This document shows, piece after piece, positions 34,925 through 42,150 of a stretch of 64,000 nt of DNA. The translations under genes and the position numbers were made by a program. The stretch comes from Cylindrospermum stagnale PCC 7417. GTDB taxonomy: Bacteria > Cyanobacteriota > Cyanobacteriia > Cyanobacteriales > Nostocaceae. The stretch spans positions 4,739,501 to 4,803,500 of the forward strand of contig NC_019757.1 of NCBI RefSeq assembly GCF_000317535.1, given 5' to 3'. Position 1 is the first letter of the stretch. Each line of letters opens with the position of its first letter. The notes beneath the pieces are model-generated. The model searched no databases. It was not told the origin of the DNA and was given only the letters and a program-made list of their open reading frames with translations.

Positions 34925-36070
34925 CTACACTGGTGACAATACCTTGATTTTGCTTTCTAAAGAGTTCATCAAGGATTGAAACGGCTTGATAAACTTGTCA
35001 ATGCCTTCAATGAGAAGTTCGTCCATCACGGCATCGATATTGATGTTGATGTCGGGGTCTTTCAAGCTTTCGATCAGCCTGTAAGCTTCTTGTGTGAGAG
35101 TTTCTAGGCGATTGGCTACATCGCAGTGATCCGCGCAAGCTTTAATTGTCGCTGGTGGTAAGGTGTTAACTGTGTCTGGGCCAATCAATTCATTGACATA
35201 CATGACATCGTTGTAGTTGGGGTCTTTGGTGCTAGTGCTGGCCCAAAGTAGCCGCTGCACTTTTGCCCCTTTTGATGCCAAAGCCTGCCAACGGTCGCTT
35301 TGAATGATCTGTTTGTATTCTTGATAGGCAATCTTAGCGTTAGCGATCGCAATTTTCCCTCTGACAGCTCGCAGCTTGGCTTGCTGGGTAATATCATCAA
35401 CGCCTCGCTTCAACTTAGCATCGATCTTAGCGTCAATGTTGTTATCAATCCGGCTCAGGAAAAAGCTAGCTACAGAAGCAATTTTGCTGATGTCTTTACC
35501 CTCACTTACCCGCTTTTCTAAGCCACGAATATATGCCCAAGCTGTGTTGATGTAACTTGAGACTGAGAACAGCAGCGTGATATTGACATTAATTCCTTCG
35601 GCGATCGCGGTTTCCACTGCTGGCAAACCAGCCGCTGTCCCAGGAATCTTAATCATCACATTTTCTCGCCCAATTTCTGCGAAATAGCGACGGGCTTCGG
35701 CTATCGTCGCTTGCGTATCTTCAGCGATGGTTGGTGGTACTTCTATACTCACATAACCATCCAGTCTATTCGTGGCTTCATAAACAGGGCGTAAAATATC
35801 ACAAGCATTGCGGATATCTGCAAAAACTAGCGATTCATAAATTTTGTATGTCGGTAATCCGGCACGAACTCCCGCAGCAATATCGGCGTCATAAATGGCA
35901 TTACCAGCGATCGCTTTTTCAAAGATGGCAGGGTTGGATGTAATACCAGAGATTCCTTGATTTTCAACCAGGTCTTTGAGTTCACCTGATTGAATAATGT
36001 CACGGCTCAAATTATCCATCCAGATACTCTGACCGTATTGTTTAATCTCTAATAAATGATTGGTAGTCAT
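34925..36070 (-). CDS. tal: Transaldolase
   Basis: It moves dihydroxyacetone units between sedoheptulose 7-phosphate and glyceraldehyde 3-phosphate in the pentose phosphate pathway. The 381-residue protein has the family blocks SIWMDNLSRDII, GITSNPAIFEKAI, VSIEVPPTIAEDT, VMIKIPGTAAGLPAVE (Schiff-base Lys in MIKIPGT), GINVNITLLFS, and LLWASTSTKDPNYNDVMYVN. The length fits the longer bacterial transaldolase subgroup. It is transcribed with fbp upstream and zwf downstream. Confidence 0.95.
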   Translation of the reverse strand: MTTNHLLEIKQYGQSIWMDNLSRDIIQSGELKDLVENQGISGITSNPAIFEKAIAGNAIYDADIAAGVRAGLPTYKIYESLVFADIRNACDILRPVYEATNRLDGYVSIEVPPTIAEDTQATIAEARRYFAEIGRENVMIKIPGTAAGLPAVETAIAEGINVNITLLFSVSSYINTAWAYIRGLEKRVSEGKDISKIASVASFFLSRIDNNIDAKIDAKLKRGVDDITQQAKLRAVRGKIAIANAKIAYQEYKQIIQSDRWQALASKGAKVQRLLWASTSTKDPNYNDVMYVNELIGPDTVNTLPPATIKACADHCDVANRLETLTQEAYRLIESLKDPDININIDAVMDELLIEGIDKFIKPFQSLMNSLESKIKVLSPV

Positions 36071-36308
36071 AGCTGTCTTCTTTAACTCCTGTTAACAATG
36101 TTTCCAAGTGTTGGAAAGCAAAACTCATCAGTTGATGGTGTCTATTGCATTTTGGCGTTACCAATCATGTATCGCATCGACCAACTGAGGTAGTCTTTAA
36201 TTCACATTCAAACAGCGCTATTCCTACATCCCCAACTCCAAACTCCCCATCCTCACTGCTAATTACTGGCGAATGCTCAACACACTTTTGATACTTTTTT
36301 ACCCGCTT

Positions 36309-37358
36309 CTAGTGACCGTTTTGAATAAAAGACTCCACCTTCGCCACATCCTCTTTGCTACCAATAATCAGAGGCGTGCGCTGGTGCAATTTTTTCGGCA
36401 CCACTTCCAATATATCTACCAGTCCTGTAGTAGCACGACCACCTGCTTGTTCAATCAAAAAGGCCAAAGGAGCAGATTCATAAAGCAGCCGCAATTTACC
36501 TTCTGGTTTTTGAACGGTGCCTGGGTAGAGAAACACACCGCCTTGAACTAAAATTCTATGAATATCGCTCACCATCGCCCCGCTATAACGAGCGGTATAG
36601 CCTTCGGTGCGATGAACGTAGCGGATGTATTCGCGAATTGATTCTTCCCACTGCCAAAAATTGCCTTCATTAACACTGTAAACAGCGCCGTGATTAGGAA
36701 TGCGGATATTTTCTTCAGTGAGAATAAACTCCCCTAGGCTGGGATCAAGGGTAAAGGAATGAACGCCCTTACCTATAGTATAGACCAGCATCGTACAAGG
36801 CCCGTACAGTATGTACCCAGCGGCCAGTTGCTTACGTCCATTGGTCAGGAGGTCTGTAGCTTTACCATCGCTATCATCTCCTTCTTGCTGGCGAATGGAA
36901 AAGATAGAACCCAAACTGAGGTTGGTATCGGTGTTAGATGAGCCATCAATCGGATCATACAGCAAGGTATAGCGACCAATGGGGCAATTTTCGGGTATGT
37001 AGTAGGGGTTTTCCATTTCCTCGGAAGCTAGGCGACAAACTAAACCGCTTTGCTTAAACACCGAGATAAAGACATCGTTGGCGTAGACATCCAACTTTTT
37101 AACCGATTCTCCCTGGACGTTGACTTCCCCAGTAAATCCGAGAACTCCTTCCACTAACCCAGCGTTGCTCATCCGACGGGCAATTAGTTTCCCAGCCAAG
37201 GCGATGCGATTCATCAGCGCACTCAAATCCTGTGCATCTCCTGAAAAACTGTGAAGTTGCTGGAGAACGTGACGAGATAAGGTTGTACAATCACGATCTA
37301 GAGATTTATCTGTAGCGTAGTCCATAGACAAATTTAAAGATTCTGGCGCTTGAGCCAT
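36309..37358 (-). CDS. fbp: Fructose-1,6-bisphosphatase, class I
   Basis: It hydrolyses fructose 1,6-bisphosphate to fructose 6-phosphate in the Calvin cycle and gluconeogenesis. The 349-residue protein shows the metal and substrate site [20 protein letters not shown]. Other blocks are the active-site [23 protein letters not shown] (family NEGN), [20 protein letters not shown] and [21 protein letters not shown]. The first gene of the fbp-tal-zwf-opcA group, it links the Calvin cycle with the oxidative pathway. The promoter is probably in 37359-37600. Confidence 0.96.
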   Translation of the reverse strand: MAQAPESLNLSMDYATDKSLDRDCTTLSRHVLQQLHSFSGDAQDLSALMNRIALAGKLIARRMSNAGLVEGVLGFTGEVNVQGESVKKLDVYANDVFISVFKQSGLVCRLASEEMENPYYIPENCPIGRYTLLYDPIDGSSNTDTNLSLGSIFSIRQQEGDDSDGKATDLLTNGRKQLAAGYILYGPCTMLVYTIGKGVHSFTLDPSLGEFILTEENIRIPNHGAVYSVNEGNFWQWEESIREYIRYVHRTEGYTARYSGAMVSDIHRILVQGGVFLYPGTVQKPEGKLRLLYESAPLAFLIEQAGGRATTGLVDILEVVPKKLHQRTPLIIGSKEDVAKVESFIQNGH

Positions 37359-37764
37359 TTTGTTAACTTCCTAGCGAGTTGCTGTTGGGTTGGTGTTATG
37401 CATCGCAACTTGAGGTTGCTGCCTCTATCTTAGAAAGGTAATTTGATAACTTAAATGTGATTTTAGATAAACTAAAGAAATGGATAATGCTGGGCAGCCC
37501 ATCCCAAAGCTTAGTGTTCTGATGCCTCAGGGGATGCGTCCTACCTGTAGAGTGCGTTAGGGAAGGCACGAATGAAAATTTTCAATGAATAAAGCCAAAA
37601 TGTTGGCATGGTAAAAACCGACTAGCTGTAAAATTTGCCTATTGTTTACAACTAGTCGGGCTGAGTGCTATGAGATTTGTTTCTCGGAATATTTAGCGAA
37701 TTAGTCTTGTGTAACTAGAGACTAATATGCTGCATTAACAGTCCATCTTTTCTAAAATTTTTTT
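37359..37764. other. Intergenic region upstream of fbp and downstream of rbp
   Basis: No gene. It contains a dispersed repeat at about 37520-37572 (GGGGATGCGTCCTACCTGTA and GCGTTAGGGAAGGCACG, related to one near 15010-15055) and a terminator-like hairpin at 37613-37659. The fbp promoter should lie on the minus strand between 37359 and 37520. Confidence 0.45.
37613..37659 (-). terminator. Terminator-like hairpin downstream of rbp
   Basis: On the minus strand CCGACTAGTTGTAAA pairs with TTTACAGCTAGTCGG (one mismatch) and is followed by TTTTT. It lies about 105 bases beyond the rbp stop. Confidence 0.65.
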
Positions 37765-38049
37765 TTACCCCCAACTACCTCGTCGGTTATCGTCTCGTCG
37801 GTTATCCTCTCGCGGTTTGGCTTTATTGACTCTCAGTTGACGACCCATCCATTCTGCGCCATCTAGTTCAGTGATAGCTTTATCTTCTTGAGAGTCTTCC
37901 ATCATATCAACAAAAGCAAACCCGCGTAGCCGTCCGGTTTCACGGTCTGTAGGTAAGACAACTCTTTTCACTTCGCCATAATCTGCAAACACGGATTTTA
38001 AGTCTGCTTCAGTAGCTTGGTAAGAGAGATTTCCAACGTAAATAGTCAT
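37765..38049 (-). CDS. rbp: RRM-type RNA-binding protein
   Basis: A 94-residue single RRM protein. RNP2 is IYVGNL (residues 3-8) and RNP1 is RGFAFVDM (about 42-49). A short C-terminal tail is rich in Arg/Asp/Gly (EDNRRDDNRRGSWG). These cyanobacterial Rbp proteins resemble eukaryotic RRM proteins; several are cold-induced and bind mRNAs, including photosynthesis mRNAs. About 320 bases of non-coding sequence lie upstream, enough for the long leader seen in cold-regulated family members; whether that applies here is not shown. Confidence 0.95.
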   Translation of the reverse strand: MTIYVGNLSYQATEADLKSVFADYGEVKRVVLPTDRETGRLRGFAFVDMMEDSQEDKAITELDGAEWMGRQLRVNKAKPREDNRRDDNRRGSWG

Positions 38050-38369
38050 GTTCGATCACGTAATTTTCGACAAAGAGGCATTAGTTCAGCTGGAATACAG
38101 ATCTAAACAAATTGCAAATATTGCCTAGTCTCTTCTGATTCACGGTTGGCGAATTTTGTAGAGCAGCAACCATAATCCTGGTGTTGTCTACTACTCAGCG
38201 TCCCATGTGGCTGAACATACATACACGCTCATATCATAACTGATTGTGAGATTTTTCCCAGTATGGGATATTACAATCTCTTATAAAATTTAACGCTTTC
38301 GCCTACTGATCAAATGCTAACTAGCAGCCGGCGCTGTCCCCAAGGGTAGCGCCGGCACTATGTCTTCCG
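38050..38369. other. Region upstream of rbp with a strong hairpin
   Basis: No gene seen. It holds the rbp promoter/leader. At 38327-38356 GCCGGCGCT and AGCGCCGGC form a 9-bp GC-rich stem around a 12-base loop, lying just beyond the stop of the gene at 38370-38588; there is no T-run after it. Confidence 0.5.
38327..38356. repeat. GC-rich hairpin between two minus-strand genes
   Basis: Perfect 9-bp stem GCCGGCGCT/AGCGCCGGC. It could act as a 3'-end structure for the gene at 38370-38588, but lacks a U-tract. Confidence 0.6.
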
Positions 38370-38588
38370 TCAATCAATTGAAATCTGCTGAGGGCCAGAG
38401 GCTTTGCCATTATTTACCCCAGTTGTGGGGGTAATATAACCAGTTGAGCCGATTTGTTTGTCTAGCCAGCTTTTAACTGGATCTTCTGCTAGGTTCAGTC
38501 GCAGCACACCAGAGAAGAAGCCGCCGAAAAATGAGACTGGGTGGTGGGTAGCTTGTTTAAATATTGGTGACAGTTCATCAAGGAACAT
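38370..38588 (-). CDS. Small conserved cyanobacterial protein
   Basis: A 72-residue protein: MFLDELSPIFKQATHHPVSF, then FGGFFSGVLRLNLAEDPVKS, WLDKQ and a polar C-terminal tail rich in Thr/Gly/Asn. The LRLNLAEDPVKSWLDKQ block looks conserved and is familiar from small cyanobacterial proteins with no assigned function. One moderately hydrophobic stretch (PVSFFGGFFSGVLRL) may associate with a membrane. AGGAGACTTTTAA precedes the ATG, a good ribosome-binding site. Confidence 0.65.
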   Translation of the reverse strand: MFLDELSPIFKQATHHPVSFFGGFFSGVLRLNLAEDPVKSWLDKQIGSTGYITPTTGVNNGKASGPQQISID

Positions 38589-39018
38589 TTAAAAGTCTCC
38601 TGGCCTTGCCATAAAAAATATTACTTCTGAAGCGATCGTAACCTGGAAATCTATTTTGGGTGCTTCTATGTACGGATTTGGGTAAAATACTTGGTGTTTT
38701 TTAACGCAGAGGTACGCGGGGGAAAGCGCAAAGGTACGCTGAGGGTTTTTTGGCGTCGCTGAGTGGTGGGATGAAATATGGTGATTAGGTGAGAATTAAT
38801 AAGTGCTTGCGATATGATATGAAGGCTGAAAGTGTTTGAACACAAGCATTTTAGGTACTAATGCTGCTCAAATCTCTTCCTAGCTCGAAATTGAACAGAG
38901 TTGAGAAGCTTGACTATGATTACATTTGTGATAGTATATATTTGTAAGGCAAATTGCCGTACGTTATTTGTACGCAGTTGAATATGAGCCATTTATGTAA
39001 ATCATGTAGAGATTTATT
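38589..39018. other. Intergenic region upstream of the toxin-antitoxin pair
   Basis: No gene. At about 38701-38755 is an ACGCAGAGGTACGCGGGGGA-type dispersed repeat. From about 38800 to 38872 lies a sequence that recurs downstream of the TacA/TacT genes. Confidence 0.5.
38821..38872 (+). repeat. Left copy of direct repeat flanking the tacA-tacT module
   Basis: The 52 bases ending ...CTAATGCTGCTCAA (to 38872) align without gaps to 39841-39892 downstream of the toxin gene with 37 matches by eye. Shared blocks include GCTG, AAGC, TTTTA and TAAT. Confidence 0.5.
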
Positions 39019-39294
39019 ATGACTATTACAAAGAGCGAACGTTTGGAAGCGCGTATTAGTAAAGAACAAAAAGAACTGTTTCAGCGTGCTGCTGATATTC
39101 AGGGTAGAACGCTAACAGACTTTGTGATTAGTGGCGTAGCCCAGGCTGCGAACCAAGTAATTCAAGAACAAGAAATGATGAGATTAAGTAAGCAAGATCA
39201 AGAATTTTTTGTTAAAGCGTTGCTTAATCCTCCATCTCCTAATAGTAAGTTGCGGAATGCTGCTCAAAGATATCAGCAAAATATGGGTGTATAA
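39019..39294 (+). CDS. TacA-like antitoxin (DUF1778, ribbon-helix-helix)
   Basis: A 91-residue protein with the DUF1778 start SERLEARISKEQKELFQRAA, then DIQGRTLTDFVISGVAQAAN. This is an RHH DNA-binding fold that also binds and inhibits a GNAT toxin. The C-terminal part (FFVKALLNPPSPNSKLRNAA) is the toxin-neutralising segment. Its stop is directly followed by the GTG start of the toxin gene, the usual layout. The pair probably represses its own promoter upstream of 39019. Confidence 0.88.
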   Translation: MTITKSERLEARISKEQKELFQRAADIQGRTLTDFVISGVAQAANQVIQEQEMMRLSKQDQEFFVKALLNPPSPNSKLRNAAQRYQQNMGV

Positions 39295-39819
39295 GTGATA
39301 GCACCTGATAATGTTGATATTTTTGATGATTATTTAATCAAGCCGCTAGAGAAAGAAAACCGAGCGGCTTTTTGCTGTGGAGTAGATGCACTTGATAATT
39401 ATTTAAAACAGCGTGCTAAACAAGATGCTGATAAATATGTTGCTGCTCCTTTTGTGCTGATTGAAAAAAGCTCTGGTGCGATAGCTGGGTATTATACTTT
39501 ATCTGCAACCAGTATTTTATTTGATGAATTACCACCTGAGATAAATAAAAAACTGCCAAAATATTCCAAGGTTCCTGCAACTCTTTTGGGTAGATTGGCT
39601 GTTGATAAAAAATATCGGGGGAAGGGTTTAGGAGAAAGGCTGTTAATGGATGCACTTTATCGAAGTTTTCAAAGTGAGATAGCGTCAATAGCTGTGGTGG
39701 TTGATGCTAAGGATGATGGAGCTATTTCATTTTATGAGTATTACGATTTTGTGCAATTCCCTGATTCTCGTTTTAAGTTATTTTTATTGATGAAAACTAT
39801 TGGTGAGATTTTTAAGTAA
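39295..39819 (+). CDS. TacT-like GNAT acetyltransferase toxin
   Basis: A 174-residue GNAT protein with GTG start at 39295. GNAT toxins of the TacT/AtaT group acetylate the amino acid on charged tRNA and stop translation. Features: FCCGVDALDNYLKQRAKQDA, the acetyl-CoA-binding LGRLAVDKKYRGKGLGERLL (RGKGLG), and the C-terminal catalytic Tyr region ISFYEYYDFVQFPD. Length and antitoxin pairing match the family. All catalytic motifs are intact, so it should be active. Confidence 0.88.
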   Translation: MIAPDNVDIFDDYLIKPLEKENRAAFCCGVDALDNYLKQRAKQDADKYVAAPFVLIEKSSGAIAGYYTLSATSILFDELPPEINKKLPKYSKVPATLLGRLAVDKKYRGKGLGERLLMDALYRSFQSEIASIAVVVDAKDDGAISFYEYYDFVQFPDSRFKLFLLMKTIGEIFK

Positions 39820-39840
39820 AATTTAAAATCGCTTTCGATG

Positions 39841-39892
39841 TGAAAGCTGTATGTGCTTTACCGCAAGCGTTTTAAGAGTTAATACTACTTAA
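39841..39892 (+). repeat. Right copy of direct repeat flanking the tacA-tacT module
   Basis: Counterpart of 38821-38872, 37 of 52 positions identical by eye, about 1.02 kb away and beginning some 20 bases after the toxin stop codon. Confidence 0.5.
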
Positions 39893-39894
39893 CT

Positions 39895-40317
39895 TTATTG
39901 CTCGGCTGAATATATTTCAGATAGTTTTTTATAATATGTTTGAAAAGGCTCATAAGTATCTAATGATTCACATACATTATCACTATCATAAAGATATATC
40001 ACTACTTTTTCGGAATCTATCAGTTCTTTTATTCTAGGTATTTTAATTAGTTCTTCAAACTCAGACTCAATTACACTGAGACAGAGTATTTCTTTTGTGG
40101 TTACAATTTTTATTTCATCTTGCGTTATAATAAATGGATATGTCACTTCTTTATCTGAATCGAAATAACAAATTTGCCAATCCCCATTTGGTAAATTCTG
40201 AATATTTTCTTTGTTTACAATTAATTCTTGTCCTGCCTGAAAGTCTTGTGGTTGGTTGAAAGGTTTATTTTCTATATAATGTCTTGCGTAAACATTATGA
40301 GAAAGTTTGATTTTCAT
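39895..40317 (-). CDS. Hypothetical protein
   Basis: A 140-residue soluble protein, MKIKLSHNVYARHYIENKPF at the start, then LPNGDWQICYFDSDKEVTYP. Acidic, with alternating hydrophobic residues suggesting a beta-rich fold and a helical C-terminus (SEFEELIKIPRIKELIDSEK). No family recognised. AT-rich like its toxin-antitoxin neighbours, which suggests a shared mobile origin. It could be a third component or passenger of either module, but nothing in the sequence shows that. Confidence 0.5.
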   Translation of the reverse strand: MKIKLSHNVYARHYIENKPFNQPQDFQAGQELIVNKENIQNLPNGDWQICYFDSDKEVTYPFIITQDEIKIVTTKEILCLSVIESEFEELIKIPRIKELIDSEKVVIYLYDSDNVCESLDTYEPFQTYYKKLSEIYSAEQ

Positions 40318-40410
40318 TTTAATTATTATAGTATTTAAGTAAACACGGTGTTAATAATATTATACATATCTACCTAATGTAACACAAGATAATAAAGTAA
40401 AATATTGTTA

Positions 40411-40878
40411 TCACTCAGGATCTTCTGAAAACAATTCGAGATTATTTGAAACATTTAAAAGTTCATCCCAGCTATCGGGAGGATTTCCATTTTCTAGCAT
40501 TTTCGTAAAAATTTGATATGGATCTGTTTTAGATCCCTCTTTGCGAAGTGAAAATTCATCATTCACCCAAGCATAAATAATAATTTTCTTTGCAGTACTG
40601 TAACGAAAGAACAAGCGAAATCTTCTATTAAATTTAGCTCGAAACCAATGCTTTCTTTCTGTCCCTAATGTTTTACCTTGTCTAAACTCTGGTGCAGTTG
40701 GATCTTCAGGTATACGCTTAAAAATAAGCTCTGTAATGTTGTTGAGCAGCTTTGTAGCTGGATGCATTTGATATTCTTCAGGATTTTTTTCCTTCAGCTG
40801 CTCAACCTGATTAATCAACTTCTGATATTGTTCACCGAAAGCGGGATGAATTTTTAGTGTCCACCCATTAACATTCAT
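40411..40878 (-). CDS. YhaV-family toxin (RelE-like mRNA interferase)
   Basis: A 155-residue protein. The match to YhaV is strong along its length: NGWTLKIHPAFGEQYQKLIN, NPEEYQMHPATKLLNNITEL, APEFRQGKTLGTERKHWFRA, FRLFFRYSTAKKIIIYAWVN and a DPYQIFTKMLENGNPPDSW ending. YhaV is a RelE-fold endoribonuclease that cleaves mRNA on the ribosome. Its start overlaps the stop of the upstream antitoxin gene by four bases (ATGA), the expected antitoxin-toxin order. Likely active. Confidence 0.9.
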   Translation of the reverse strand: MNVNGWTLKIHPAFGEQYQKLINQVEQLKEKNPEEYQMHPATKLLNNITELIFKRIPEDPTAPEFRQGKTLGTERKHWFRAKFNRRFRLFFRYSTAKKIIIYAWVNDEFSLRKEGSKTDPYQIFTKMLENGNPPDSWDELLNVSNNLELFSEDPE

Positions 40879-41183
40879 GCAAGTATGAAATCCTCTGGTA
40901 ATTCTTCATCCAGATCAACTTCCATACCTTCGGTAAGTACTGAGGCACGAAGAAACATATCTTCTGTTAGTGGTTGAATGATGCTGGGATTATTCTTGAT
41001 ATCTCTAGCAAGAAAATCCAAAAAAACATTCACAAAAGCACATTGTTCCATTAATTGCAATATTTTATCCATTTCTCTTGTTTTGCTATTGCTGTGATAA
41101 ACGACTCTGTAGACTCTGTAATTGATGGAACGACTGACAGCAGCAGGAAAAGGATTTACATTCTTGCGAAGCTTAAGTTTCAT
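40875..41183 (-). CDS. PrlF-like antitoxin with atypical N-terminus
   Basis: A 102-residue protein whose C-terminal half (VNVFLDFLARDIKNNPSIIQ, then GMEVDLDEELPED) corresponds to the toxin-binding part of PrlF (SohA) antitoxins. The N-terminal half (LKLRKNVNPFPAAVSRSINY) does not show the AbrB-type GQ-T-IP--VR hairpin used for DNA binding, and no such sequence continues in frame upstream; a stop precedes. It may have a different DNA-binding end or none. It lies upstream of and overlaps the yhaV-like gene. Confidence 0.65.
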   Translation of the reverse strand: MKLKLRKNVNPFPAAVSRSINYRVYRVVYHSNSKTREMDKILQLMEQCAFVNVFLDFLARDIKNNPSIIQPLTEDMFLRASVLTEGMEVDLDEELPEDFILA

Positions 41184-41325
41184 TACTTGAATTAGTTTTT
41201 TGGGCGATAAAAGATGTAATATTTAACTTTTTAGGTTGATCATAGCTTATTTTCCATGAAAAGTCATTGGTGAGTTAATCGTAGTCAAATGTATGATTTT
41301 CGTCACCGTAACTCCTGAAAAGTAA

Positions 41326-41397
41326 GATGTTGGGTTGAGGGACGAAACCCAACATTCCCGAAAAATTAGTTGGGTTTCACTTCGTTCAACCCAACCT
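41326..41397. repeat. Two adjacent hairpin repeats (TTGGGTT type)
   Basis: ATGTTGGGTT/AACCCAACAT at 41327-41355 and TTGGGTT/AACCCAA at about 41370-41394 form two hairpins. This TGTTGGGTTTCGT-like element is a common dispersed repeat in Nostoc-type genomes. Confidence 0.7.
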
Positions 41398-41442
41398 ACA
41401 ATTTTATTAATTTTTTTACTATGTCAACCGTCAATCAGTGCA

Positions 41443-42045
41443 TTACTCCACAGAACCCCAAAACCAGTTGCCTACAGCACCGGGTTCCTTTTCAGCTAGA
41501 AATTCTCTCTTAGCAGAAACAAACTCTTTTTTAGAGAGGATGCCGTCCTGATCGATATCAAGCTTGGAGAAGACAAAAGCTGATTTTTCAGCATCTAGGT
41601 CAAACACACTGAAGAAGAGACGATGCTCTTGTTGTGATATATGACCATCACTGTCTAAATCAACAATGTCAAACAAAGTCTCTATTAAAGGGTCGTTGTA
41701 ATCTGGATTTGAAACCGTTTTCTCTATGCCCTGACAAAATTCTTCGGAACTTACCTTACCATCTCCATCCAAATCCGCTTTAGACCAAAAATTCTCCCAA
41801 ACATGAAGCCACTTAAACAACAAATCTTTGTGAATATCTGAACCAAGTTCTGCGCTACGGATCTTGGCGAACCTCTCAGCAAAAATCTCAGCATCTTCTT
41901 TCCCAATGAAGCCTGAATTATCGGCATCCAAACAGTAAAAGTGATGCAGTAACTTTTTTCTATGATATTCGCTTAACAATGCTTTTCCCTTTTGCTTACC
42001 AAACACACCTACATTATCACATCCGTACGTAGTCCATAACCACAA
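41443..42045 (-). CDS. Four-EF-hand calcium-binding protein
   Basis: A soluble protein of 200 residues with four EF-hand loops. They are DADNSGFIGKED (40-51), DLDGDGKVSSEE (91-102), DLDSDGHISQQE (129-140) and DIDQDGILSKKE (163-174). All four keep the acidic positions 1, 3, 5 and 12 needed for Ca2+, with Ser at position 5 and Asp at 12 in the first. The arrangement resembles calerythrin/sarcoplasmic Ca-binding proteins, which buffer or sense calcium. No signal peptide, so it is probably cytoplasmic. The exact start is uncertain because the first 20 residues are not conserved-looking. Confidence 0.88.
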   Translation of the reverse strand: MWLWTTYGCDNVGVFGKQKGKALLSEYHRKKLLHHFYCLDADNSGFIGKEDAEIFAERFAKIRSAELGSDIHKDLLFKWLHVWENFWSKADLDGDGKVSSEEFCQGIEKTVSNPDYNDPLIETLFDIVDLDSDGHISQQEHRLFFSVFDLDAEKSAFVFSKLDIDQDGILSKKEFVSAKREFLAEKEPGAVGNWFWGSVE

Positions 42046-42098
42046 TTTCCAGTACGGATTGAAGGAGTCGGTTCTTAAAATGGGTCTTAATTTTCTGC

Positions 42099-42118
42099 AA
42101 CCCCCTTTTTAAGGGGGT
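42099..42118. repeat. AACCCCC/GGGGGT hairpin
   Basis: AACCCCCTTTTTAAGGGGGT forms a short stable hairpin some 30 bases past the nrdJ stop. It is a frequent dispersed repeat. It could end nrdJ transcription but has no T-run on the minus strand. Confidence 0.5.
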
Positions 42119-42150
42119 CGCCGCAGGCAGGGGATCTTGTTGATTTCGGG

